A DNA stretch of 7,810 bases from Pseudomonadota bacterium. Its GTDB lineage: Bacteria; Pseudomonadota; Gammaproteobacteria; Pseudomonadales; Pseudohongiellaceae. The position numbers and the translations under genes are program-made. Below, in pieces: positions 1 through 6,050 of this stretch; the stretch's first letter is position 1; the number at the start of each line of letters is the position of its first letter. The stretch lies in NCBI GenBank assembly GCA_022563075.1, contig JADFOC010000112.1, forward strand, positions 1 through 7,810, given 5' to 3'. The notes beneath the pieces were generated by a model. The model was not told the origin of the DNA. It made no database searches and saw only the letters and a list, made by a program, of their open reading frames with translations.

Positions 1-1536
1 GGTCCACTGTTCACCAGCGTTCCGGGGATAGTTTTCGAAGACATGCTTATCATGGGTTTTTCAACCAGCGAAAGTGCCAGCTCGCACGCGGGCATGATTC
101 GCGCCTTCAGCGCCATCGATGGCGAAGAGCTCTGGCGTTTCAATAGTCTGCCGCTCACCGGCGGGCTGGGATCGGAAACATGGGAAGAGGGGTCTTTGAT
201 TACCGCAGGCGGTGCCAATAACTGGACCGGCATGACTCTGGATGAAGAACGCGGCATGTTGTTTGTACCAACGGGATCTGCCACACCCGATTTCTATGGC
301 GCCTCACGTAGGGGTGAAAACTTATTCGCAAACAGTCTGCTGGCATTGGATGCTCGAACCGGTGAGTTACGCTGGCACTACCAAACCATTCGTCACGATC
401 TATGGGACAGAGACCTGCCATCGCCTCCTACCCTGGTACAATTGGAACGCGATGGTGTGCTAATCGATGCGGTAGCCGTAGCTACAAAATCCGGTCACCT
501 GTTTGTTTTCAATCGTGATACCGGTGAATCACTTTACGAAATCTATGAGATAGATGCACTTCCCAGCAAACTACCCGGCGAACAAGCCTCGCCGACCCAG
601 CCGGTGTCGTCGGTTGCCTTTACCCGCCAAGAATTCGAGATGACCACTCGCAATACCGAAGCCATCGCATATGTCACCGATGTCGTTAAAGACCTGGATC
701 AGCGACCCTGGGCTCCCCCCACTCTCGCCGGCACCCTGTTCTATCCTTCTTACGACGGCGGCGCCGAATGGGGTGGTTCCGCTTACGATCCCAACGGGCA
801 TAAACTGATTCTCAATGCGCAGGAGATTGGCGGCATCATTCGCCTGGTTGAGATTCCGATTGGATTCAGCAATCGTGGTGTCTATGCCGAGAATTGCGGC
901 GCCTGCCATGGTATCGACCGTACCGGTACTGCGGTAGGGCCAAGCCTCGTCGATATCGGTGAGCGCCTGTCACTTGGGGACATGACCCGGGTGATTTTAG
1001 AAGGCCGGGGCCGCATGCCGGCATTTGACAGTCTCAGTCTAATTGAAAGAACGGCGGTTATATCCTACGTGCGTGCGCCGGACTCGGTGGGTGATAGAGA
1101 TGCAGCCAGCACCGAAGTAAACTATGCCTTCGCCGGCTATCTAAGGGTTCGCGACCACGAAGGACTGCCGGGAAATACACCGCCCTGGGGAACATTAAAT
1201 TCTATTGATCTGACAACCGGTAAGATCGACTGGCAAGTTAATTTCGGCAACTACCCCAGCCACCCGGACCTGAATTACGGGGCCGAGAGTTATGGTGGCC
1301 CCGTGGTGACCGCGTCAGGTCTAATCTTTATTGGTGCCACGCCTGATAAAAAATTTCGCGTCTATGATACGAAAGACGGCGCCATGCTATGGCAGGCCGA
1401 TTTGCCGGCCGCAGGTTTCGCGACTCCAGCGATGTATAGCGTAGCTGGACAGCAGTATGTGGTCATAGCCGCCGGTGGCGGCAGAATGGGGCCACCGTCT
1501 GGATCGGAGTACATCGCTTTCAGTTTGCCACACTAA
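1..1536 (+). CDS. PQQ-dependent dehydrogenase with inserted cytochrome c domain (5' partial)
   Basis: This is the C-terminal 511 residues of a quinoprotein of the membrane/periplasmic glucose dehydrogenase type, which oxidises sugars or alcohols in the periplasm with PQQ. The frame is open to base 1, so the Met codon at 43 is internal and the true start lies outside the window. Residues counted from base 1: family motifs are GGANNW (70-75), RHDLWDRDLP (131-140), SPTQP (197-201) and a GG-AEWGGSA stretch (253-261), all typical of beta-propeller blades in this family. A c-type haem site CGACH (Cys299, Cys302, His303; bases 895-909) follows, with Met339 in GRMPAF as the probable sixth ligand. Propeller sequence resumes from about residue 370 (PPWGTLNSIDL) to the end, so the haem domain is inserted within the propeller. 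The haem probably passes electrons from PQQ to the respiratory chain. The GST gene follows after 36 nt. The family is secure; the substrate cannot be read from the sequence. Confidence 0.92.
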   Translation, partial: GPLFTSVPGIVFEDMLIMGFSTSESASSHAGMIRAFSAIDGEELWRFNSLPLTGGLGSETWEEGSLITAGGANNWTGMTLDEERGMLFVPTGSATPDFYGASRRGENLFANSLLALDARTGELRWHYQTIRHDLWDRDLPSPPTLVQLERDGVLIDAVAVATKSGHLFVFNRDTGESLYEIYEIDALPSKLPGEQASPTQPVSSVAFTRQEFEMTTRNTEAIAYVTDVVKDLDQRPWAPPTLAGTLFYPSYDGGAEWGGSAYDPNGHKLILNAQEIGGIIRLVEIPIGFSNRGVYAENCGACHGIDRTGTAVGPSLVDIGERLSLGDMTRVILEGRGRMPAFDSLSLIERTAVISYVRAPDSVGDRDAASTEVNYAFAGYLRVRDHEGLPGNTPPWGTLNSIDLTTGKIDWQVNFGNYPSHPDLNYGAESYGGPVVTASGLIFIGATPDKKFRVYDTKDGAMLWQADLPAAGFATPAMYSVAGQQYVVIAAGGGRMGPPSGSEYIAFSLPH

Positions 1537-1572
1537 ACGAAAGCAACATCGGCACATTTACAGGAGAGCATC

Positions 1573-2199
1573 ATGAGCGATCTGGTCTTTTATACAAATC
1601 CACAATCACGCGGACTAATATCTCACTGGATGCTGGAAGAAGTAGCGGAACCCTATGAAACAGTGTGGCTCGAATACAAGACAAGCATGAAGTCTCCCGA
1701 GTATTTGGCCATTAACCCTATGGGAAAAGTGCCGGCTCTCACACATTTGGGCTCGGTCATCACCGAAGCGGCAGCGATCTGTACCTATCTCGCTGCGATA
1801 TTTCCAGAAAAAAACCTCATGCCGGCAAGGGAAAATCCAAAGCTTGCCGATTACTACAGATGGATGTTTTTCGCCGCCGGACCATTTGAAATGGCTGTCA
1901 CTACTCACGCACACAAATGGCCAGTTACCGAAGAGAATAGCGAATCTTTAGGCTTTGGCAGTTACGCAGAAACGATTGACACCATAGAACTGGCCATAGC
2001 CACTGGTCCCTATATCTGCGGCGAACAGTTCACCGCAGCAGATGTGTATGTGGGTATGCATCTGGATTTTGGCATGCAGTTTGGCAACATTGCCAAACGA
2101 GACAGCTTCGAAGAATACGTTAGCCGCCTGCGTTTACGACCGGCTCATCAACGTGCCAATCAGATTTGCGAGGAGAGAACCGAAAGTGTTAATCACTAA
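1573..2199 (+). CDS. Glutathione S-transferase family protein
   Basis: This is a complete 208-residue protein of normal GST length, expected to be cytosolic and to conjugate or reduce substrates with glutathione. The N-terminal thioredoxin-like domain covers about residues 1-85. It shows LVFYTNPQSRG with Tyr7 and Ser12 near the usual active-site position, NPMGKVPAL with the expected cis-proline Pro54, and ITEAAAI (Glu65-Ala66), matching the motif that binds the gamma-glutamyl group. The all-helical C-terminal domain runs from about residue 88 and ends with a pattern (YVSRLRLRPAHQRA) common in bacterial GSTs. The ATG has AGGAG six bases upstream (1562-1566), which fixes the start. It lies 36 nt after the dehydrogenase and overlaps the probable start of the next gene, so the three are probably cotranscribed. 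Its class and substrate are undetermined. Confidence 0.9.
   Translation: MSDLVFYTNPQSRGLISHWMLEEVAEPYETVWLEYKTSMKSPEYLAINPMGKVPALTHLGSVITEAAAICTYLAAIFPEKNLMPARENPKLADYYRWMFFAAGPFEMAVTTHAHKWPVTEENSESLGFGSYAETIDTIELAIATGPYICGEQFTAADVYVGMHLDFGMQFGNIAKRDSFEEYVSRLRLRPAHQRANQICEERTESVNH
2171..2175 (+). promoter_or_regulatory. Ribosome binding site supporting the GTG start of the S51 peptidase gene
   Basis: AGGAG lies inside the 3' end of the GST gene, ten bases before the GTG at 2186. It decides the start of the downstream gene. The reading frame is open further up (an ATG at 2042), but that would add about 48 residues of GST-shadow sequence before the signal peptide. Confidence 0.6.
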
Positions 2200-3079
2200 G
2201 ACAAGAACGACTACTCTGTTTAGACATTTCCTGTTAGCTATGTTAACCCTGTCGATGTTCAACCTATCGATGGCGCAGACTATTGGACCCCAGCCAGGCG
2301 CTCTGGTTATTGTTGGCGGCGGCATGCAAGACCCGACTATCCTGCAACGCTTCGCCGAATTGGCCGGCGGATTGGATGAATCTATAGTCATTATCCCCAC
2401 TGCTGGCGGCGGGGATAATTACGACGAAATATGGCCGGGCTTACGGCAGTTCAGACGGGCCGGTTTCACCAAGCTCACACTAATTCATACCTATGATCCG
2501 CAAGTGGCCGATACCGACGAATTTGCAGTCGCAATCAGACAGGCGGCAGGAGTCTGGTTTACTGGTGGCCGACAATGGCGCCTGGCGGATTCTTATCTGA
2601 ATACAAAGGTACATGACGCACTGATTGAGCTACTAGATCGTGGCGGAGTCATCGGCGGCTCTTCTGCTGGTGCTACCATTCTCGGTTCCTATCTGGCTCG
2701 CGGCGATACTCAAAACAACACCACCATGATGGGCGATCATGAAGTAGGCTTCGGTTTCTTAAGAGAGGTCGCCATCGACCAACACATGCTAAGACGCAAT
2801 CGACAATTCGATTTAATCGAAATCATCGAAGCCAGGCCAGAACTACTGGGTATCGGTCTTGATGAAGACACGGCAATTGTGGTGCAGGGCGATCGCTTCG
2901 AAGTCATTGGACAGAGTTATATCGCTATATTCGACCACGATCACATGTTGGACTCCGGTGGCAGATTCTACTTCCTGGAACCAGGTGACATTTTTGACCT
3001 GAAGGCACGTCAGGCGTTTCGACCACAACGCGTCTTGCAACCATTCGAACGTGTCCTGCCGCAGAGTTGGCAGCACTAA
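2186..3079 (+). CDS. Exported cyanophycinase-like peptidase, family S51
   Basis: This 297-residue protein is read from a GTG start that overlaps the GST gene by 14 nt. A signal peptide is evident: basic start with KTR, hydrophobic FLLAMLTLSMFNL, then SMA before the probable cut ahead of Gln-Thr. The mature protein should be periplasmic or secreted. The S51 core is clear: ALVIVGGGMQDP, FTGGRQWRLAD, the nucleophile elbow GGSSAGA with Ser160 as likely catalytic serine, and IDQHMLRRNRQFDL with His200, 40 residues on, as likely catalytic His. A further family motif is GIGLDEDTAIVV. I could not assign the third catalytic residue. Family members cut after Asp or Asp-like residues; cyanophycinases degrade the storage polymer cyanophycin, and exported forms can feed on polymer from other cells. 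No cyanophycin synthetase is visible here, so the substrate is open. An ATG at 2240 would truncate the signal peptide and is less likely. Confidence 0.87.
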   Translation: MLITKTRTTTLFRHFLLAMLTLSMFNLSMAQTIGPQPGALVIVGGGMQDPTILQRFAELAGGLDESIVIIPTAGGGDNYDEIWPGLRQFRRAGFTKLTLIHTYDPQVADTDEFAVAIRQAAGVWFTGGRQWRLADSYLNTKVHDALIELLDRGGVIGGSSAGATILGSYLARGDTQNNTTMMGDHEVGFGFLREVAIDQHMLRRNRQFDLIEIIEARPELLGIGLDEDTAIVVQGDRFEVIGQSYIAIFDHDHMLDSGGRFYFLEPGDIFDLKARQAFRPQRVLQPFERVLPQSWQH

Positions 3080-3127
3080 AATAAATTTGGCAAGTTAAAA
3101 ATATGTCACTGCCAGCTTGGCTCTGCT

Positions 3128-3967
3128 CTACTTCTCCGCGATAACGACTGCCCCACTCCATTCGCCCGAGGGTTCTGCCATCAAGTAGCTGACACAGTGC
3201 TTGAGATAGATTTGCGCGTAATTATCTTCAGCTGAATCTTCGGAAAAATCAGCAAGCTCGAGTTGCTGATTCAGGTAGGCAATCATCTCAACATATTCTT
3301 GATGCGCATCGATAAATTGACCCCTCTCGTTCTCCAGTAAGGCGACAAGCCGCGGAATGTCTCGCGCAAGATTCTTACTTTCATCGAGGTTAATCGTAAT
3401 AGATGGCAGTGATTCATCGACGAAACGGTCGAAGCGCATGGTGGAGAAGATAGGAATAGAACTGCCGAGAAATAATACCAGGGTCGCCAACATCCAAGAC
3501 AAGCGTTTAAACAAGCCAATGCGTTTGGCCCCCTTCTCTTCTTTGATTGAGAAACTATTTTTTAGTTTGCTGATGTACTGGTCGAAAACATTTCCCTGAA
3601 TGATGACCACCAATAAAAATAGCGAGCCGCGATTGACTAGCAGACTCCAGCTATCAGGATCTGCCGGGAAATCAAAGCTGCCGTCTTCAAGCCACATCGT
3701 CAGCATATGAATGAGAACAGTGGTCACTATGATGAGCGAGTACAAGCCGTAGGTCAGGTAACAATGGGTGCTATTCAATATCAGCTTTTGATCATGACTA
3801 AGCGACCTGGTCTCAGCCGCAGAGCGCATCAACCGATCGAAGGGCATCGACGCTCTGGACACGGCGATGAGATTGATGAGAACAAAACTGACAAAAGGAA
3901 TCGCGATGGTTAGTGCGTATTCCTCCATTTGAGGATTCACAAACAGTGCGATGGACAGGCAGTACAC
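3128..3967 (-). CDS. Membrane protein of unknown function, four predicted helices
   Basis: I do not recognise this protein. Read from the GTG at 3967 it has 279 residues. Hydrophobic segments lie at about 18-36, 69-91, 107-128 and 156-174, followed by a soluble C-terminal region (about 176-279) rich in acidic residues with possible helical stretches (DIPRLVALLENE, YVEMIAYLNQQLEL). The basic loop around 134-155 suggests that segment is cytoplasmic. The start is uncertain. Neither the GTG at 3967 nor the ATG at 3928 (residue 14) has a good ribosome binding site. The frame stays open 14 codons upstream to a TAG at 4010-4012, and part of that extension is hydrophobic, so the N-terminus may be longer or frameshifted. 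The gene converges on the S51 peptidase gene with a 48-nt gap containing no convincing terminator. Confidence 0.72.
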   Translation of the reverse strand: MYCLSIALFVNPQMEEYALTIAIPFVSFVLINLIAVSRASMPFDRLMRSAAETRSLSHDQKLILNSTHCYLTYGLYSLIIVTTVLIHMLTMWLEDGSFDFPADPDSWSLLVNRGSLFLLVVIIQGNVFDQYISKLKNSFSIKEEKGAKRIGLFKRLSWMLATLVLFLGSSIPIFSTMRFDRFVDESLPSITINLDESKNLARDIPRLVALLENERGQFIDAHQEYVEMIAYLNQQLELADFSEDSAEDNYAQIYLKHCVSYLMAEPSGEWSGAVVIAEK

Positions 3968-4010
3968 GAGACAACTAATACCGGAAACGGCCAGGCCGGA
4001 GTTTGAAGGC

Positions 4011-4050
4011 TATCGCCGCTGCACGGCGGCAACTGAGCAGCACCGCGATA
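4011..4050. repeat. Imperfect 40-bp palindrome
   Basis: The outer arms are TATCGC (4011-4016) and GCGATA (4045-4050). Inside them GCTGC (4018-4022) can pair with GCAGC (4037-4041), leaving small internal loops. It sits just before the membrane protein gene and resembles the general style of REP-type elements. With one copy visible it cannot be called a family. Confidence 0.45.
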
Positions 4051-4079
4051 CTTTTTTACCGGAATTGTTGTGCAATAGC

Positions 4080-4108
4080 GTTTTTTGAAATCACTTCTTA
4101 AAAACTAC
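4080..4108. repeat. Imperfect direct repeat, left copy
   Basis: This is a GTTTTT stretch followed by AATCACTTCTTAAAAACTAC (4089-4108). The right copy at 5777-5806 has GTTTTT then AATTACTTCTTAGTACTAC. The second part matches at 16 of 19-20 positions, in the same orientation. The two copies lie outside the inverted gene pair. Confidence 0.35.
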
Positions 4109-4169
4109 AATTTAATAACAAACGAGTCTCAATAGCATCTCCCGTCACTTCAATTCCATAGATCTTGAT

Positions 4170-4184
4170 CTAGACTTAATCTAG
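4170..4184. promoter_or_regulatory. Dyad upstream of the interrupted secreted-protein gene
   Basis: CTAGA and TCTAG are arranged as an inverted repeat around CTTAA. It includes TAGAC-TTAATC, which recurs as TAGAC-(5 nt)-TTAATC on the sense strand upstream of the paralogous gene at 5264-5728. The distance to the ATG is about 101 nt here and 105 nt there. It may be an operator or promoter element kept after duplication; this is inference from position and symmetry alone. Confidence 0.3.
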
Positions 4185-4282
4185 TTGCGCTTAGCGAATG
4201 GACTCTCATGGACAGAATTTGCGGAAATTCTCTATGCCGACACACCCTATGGATTATCAATCTAATATTAAAAGGTATCACT

Positions 4283-4744
4283 ATGAGAAAGTTACCACTC
4301 ACAGCACTTTTGCTCTTATTGCCCTCAATTAGCTTTGCCCAAAATGTAAATTTCACCCCTAGCGATGACTCACCTTATACTGCGGTTTGCATGGCCGCAA
4401 TAGAATCTTAGGCGGCGGTTAAGGCGAAAATGGAGGAACACTCACTCTCTCGATCAGACATCACTGAACTATCTTGTAATGGAATGTCGTTAGATAGATT
4501 CGCGGCCAAGTATCGAAATTCCGAAAATCATGAACCTATAAGAGTGTTTGCATTCACCGAAGCTACCAACAGTGCTGAAACGACTCTTTGCATTGCGGCA
4601 GCCACTTCTAATGATGAGTATCTGCGGTTAAAGAATGAGCTGTTCAAAAATAATCGAACGGCCGACGTTGCTTCTATCGTGTGCAATAGGCTGCCGTTGC
4701 AAACATTTGCCAGAAGATACGGAAATTCTGACTTTAAAATCTAA
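4283..4744 (+). pseudogene. Small secreted four-Cys protein interrupted by an in-frame TAG
   Basis: This is the paralogue of the intact gene at 5264-5728. The ATG at 4283 is preceded by AAAGG and begins a signal peptide (MRKLPLTALLLLLPSISFA, probable cut before Gln20). Codon 43 (4409-4411) is TAG where the paralogue has Glu43. The same frame then runs on, without insertion or deletion around the stop, to the TAA at 4742-4744, for 153 codons including the amber. Downstream conservation is strong: 27 of 40 residues match from PIRVFAF through the LCIAAATSN and EYxRLKxEL motifs. The four paired cysteines and the FA-[KR]-Y motifs are all present. A GAG-to-TAG change would explain the stop. An ATG at 4430 could in principle restart translation, but without a signal peptide. 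Alternatives are amber readthrough or a base-call error. Function is unknown. Confidence 0.75.
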
Positions 4745-4780
4745 GCAAGCCAGGTTTAATTGGCAGATTGATTAGAACGG

Positions 4781-4804
4781 GTGTCGGAGTAATTACTCCG
4801 ACAC
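4781..4804. terminator. Perfect 24-bp palindrome, possible terminator
   Basis: GTGTCGGAGTAA is followed directly by its exact reverse complement. As RNA it gives a ten-pair stem with an AATT loop, 36 nt after the stop of the interrupted gene. No T-run follows on either strand, so it is not a standard intrinsic terminator. It could be a factor-assisted terminator, an mRNA 3' stabiliser or a binding site for a dimeric protein. Confidence 0.45.
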
Positions 4805-5095
4805 TCAACACTGGTCCAACGGTAGGTGTATGCTCATGGCAGCATGCAGTACCCCCGCTGCCTCCTCTTCGCCGTTCACCGAATCCTTACCGCTCTATCC
4901 TCTTGTCCGGCGTGACATGGATTCGATGCATGCCCTCGGATGTGAATACTCCATGCAATCTTGCGAGGTCTACTCTGGGTTACGGCAACCAGGAGGCAGG
5001 ACGATAAGGCCCGGTTCGCCTGTGATTACAGGGAGGTTACCGATACGGCAAGCTGTCTTCAATTGCCAACGGATGTCGTTATCAGGGAGGGGCAA

Positions 5096-5113
5096 CCGGT
5101 GCCTCTGCGCCGG
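5096..5113. repeat. Short hairpin in the spacer
   Basis: CCGGTGC and GCGCCGG can pair over seven positions (one G-U) around a CTCT loop. Its role is unknown. Confidence 0.35.
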
Positions 5114-5183
5114 AAATGGCCCTGCACCGCCTTACTACTTTATTGCTTCAATGTGTCTGAACGGTTGCCGTGGCATGCTGACT

Positions 5184-5204
5184 GCAGCCAACCAACTTGG
5201 CTGC
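5184..5204. repeat. Eight-pair hairpin in the spacer
   Basis: GCAGCCAA and TTGGCTGC form a perfect inverted repeat with the five-base loop CCAAC. No T-run follows, so a terminator role is not supported. Confidence 0.45.
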
Positions 5205-5246
5205 TTGAGGAATAGACCATCACTTATCAGAATAGACAAATTTATT

Positions 5247-5262
5247 GATCAGTTGCGTGATC
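5247..5262 (-). terminator. Weak hairpin just after the intact secreted-protein gene
   Basis: GATCA and TGATC pair around a six-base loop immediately after the stop of the - strand gene. On that strand it is followed by AATAAATTT. Only five pairs form and there is no clean T-run, so this is at best a weak terminator. Confidence 0.25.
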
Positions 5263-5263
5263 G

Positions 5264-5728
5264 TTAAATTCTAAAATTGTTGTTACCATACTTTCTTGCG
5301 AAGTCTCTCAACGGCATATTATTGCACGCAATGGCGCTAACGTTTCTGCTGTTGTTATGATACAACTCACTTTTTAGTCGCATATATTCAGCATTGCTGG
5401 TAGCAGCGGCAATGCAAAGGCTTGCTTCATCACTCTTCATCACATTTCTAAAGGCAAAGACGCGTATCGGTGCTTGCTCCGGTGAATTCACATTCGACTG
5501 ATATTTGGCAGCAAATCGTTTTATTCGCATGCCATTGCAGGTGAACTTACTAAGATCCCGACCGAGATCGTATTCGGCAAGTTTGGCAAGTGCTGCTTCT
5601 TCTGACTTCACCGAGGCAATGCAAACTTCCGTGTAGGCAGACGCATCACCGTTAATGAATTTAAATTTCTCAGCAAGACCAGCTGATGAAACCACCAAGA
5701 ACAACAGGCTGATGGAAAGCTTATTCAT
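5264..5728 (-). CDS. Small secreted protein with two Cys-Cys modules, unknown function
   Basis: This intact 154-residue protein has a clear signal peptide (MNKLSISLLFLVVSSAGLA, probable cut before Glu20), so it should be periplasmic or secreted. Two similar modules follow. The first (about 24-77) has Y-T-E-V-C-IAS with Cys36 and T-CNGM with Cys64, ending FAAKY. The second (about 90-148) has SLCIAAATS with Cys105 and A-CNNM with Cys135, ending FARKYG. Shared spacing (28 and 30 residues between cysteines) and shared CN-x-M and FA-x-KY motifs point to an internal duplication, with one disulphide per module likely after export. From memory it resembles small exported DUF3718-type proteins of marine gammaproteobacteria; this is unverified. 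The start is supported by AAGG seven bases upstream (5736-5739). Its interrupted paralogue faces it at 4283-4744. Function is unknown. Confidence 0.82.
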   Translation of the reverse strand: MNKLSISLLFLVVSSAGLAEKFKFINGDASAYTEVCIASVKSEEAALAKLAEYDLGRDLSKFTCNGMRIKRFAAKYQSNVNSPEQAPIRVFAFRNVMKSDEASLCIAAATSNAEYMRLKSELYHNNSRNVSAIACNNMPLRDFARKYGNNNFRI

Positions 5729-5776
5729 ATGATGACCTTAATTGGTAAATTGCTTACTAATCCTCTGCTTATTGTG

Positions 5777-5806
5777 GTTTTTCTGCGAATTACTTCTTAG
5801 TACTAC
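5777..5806. repeat. Imperfect direct repeat, right copy
   Basis: This is the partner of 4080-4108: GTTTTT, then AATTACTTCTTAGTACTAC at 5788-5806, in the same orientation on the + strand. Relative to the paralogous genes it is therefore inverted, so it was not simply copied along with them as an upstream region. Confidence 0.35.
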
Positions 5807-5839
5807 GGCTCTCTATTTTTATCGAGATACCCTGATTAA

Positions 5840-5857
5840 GGCTAGTCTAAACTAGCC
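5840..5857. promoter_or_regulatory. Perfect seven-pair dyad upstream of the intact secreted-protein gene
   Basis: GGCTAGT, loop CTAA, then ACTAGCC, centred about 120 nt upstream of the ATG at 5728. On the sense strand it overlaps TAGAC-TAGCC-TTAATC, which parallels TAGAC-TTAATC upstream of the paralogue. It could be an operator; no T-run follows, so a terminator is less likely. Confidence 0.35.
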
Positions 5858-6003
5858 CCTATTCAACTCATTGGACGGGTGAACACAAGAAGCATTGGTT
5901 ATAAGCACGATTAAGTTAATTGCCTAAGTATAAACGCCTCCTAAACCTTCAAATGGATACAAGGGGTTGTGGCTAAGGGGCATGGAAGCTGCCGAAATAC
6001 GAA

Positions 6004-6021
6004 CGCCTACTCGAATAGGCG
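6004..6021. repeat. Short hairpin
   Basis: CGCCTA and TAGGCG pair around CTCGAA. It forms the right edge of the loosely attC-like stretch. Confidence 0.4.
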
Positions 6022-6050
6022 CGTTAGAAATGTGATTGGTTCTGATAAGC

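Larger units (their letters stand above)
3968..4282. other. Intergenic region between divergent genes
   Basis: These 315 bases separate the start of the membrane protein gene (- strand) from the start of the interrupted secreted-protein gene (+ strand), so they should hold promoters for both. They contain an imperfect palindrome (4011-4050), an AT-rich tract (4080-4140) and a CTAGA/TCTAG dyad (4170-4184). AAAGG at 4271-4275 lies seven bases before the ATG at 4283 and serves as its ribosome binding site. I could not assign convincing -35/-10 pairs. Confidence 0.5.
4805..5246. other. Spacer with no recognisable gene, GC-richer than its flanks
   Basis: This stretch lies between the two convergent paralogues. 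Open frames exist on the + strand (for example 4830-5267), but their translations are rich in Cys, Arg and Pro in irregular order. They have no recognisable motif and no ribosome binding site at the starts. The - strand frames I read are broken by stops. Sampled lines are about 55-58 percent GC against about 47 percent in the adjacent gene. It carries local hairpins (5096-5113 and 5184-5204). It may be a decayed foreign gene, a non-coding RNA or a remnant of a mobile element; I cannot decide. Confidence 0.4.
5729..6050. other. Intergenic region upstream of the intact secreted-protein gene
   Basis: This holds the leader of the - strand gene (ribosome binding site at 5736-5739), the right copy of the direct repeat, a perfect dyad at 5840-5857 and a short hairpin at 6004-6021. 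AACGCCT occurs at 5933-5939 and again at 6002-6008 in the same orientation. The final AGGCGCGTTAG is nearly complementary to these, giving the stretch 5925-6031 a loosely attC-like outline. I see no coding sequence. Confidence 0.4.

Noticed and set aside
43..45. ATG as the start of the dehydrogenase
   Set aside because: The frame is open and family-like from base 1 (TSVPGIVFEDMLIMGF), so this Met is internal and the gene is cut by the window edge.
2042..2185. Longer N-terminus for the S51 peptidase from the ATG at 2042
   Set aside because: It would read through the GST gene out of frame and put about 48 residues ahead of an obvious signal peptide; the GTG at 2186 has its own ribosome binding site.
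4830..5267. 145-residue + strand open frame in the spacer
   Set aside because: There is no ribosome binding site, no recognisable motif, irregular composition, and the end overlaps the 3' end of the convergent gene.
4011..6021. CRISPR array or insertion sequence suggested by the cluster of dyads
   Set aside because: The dyads differ from one another, are not regularly spaced, and no transposase or cas-like frame is present.
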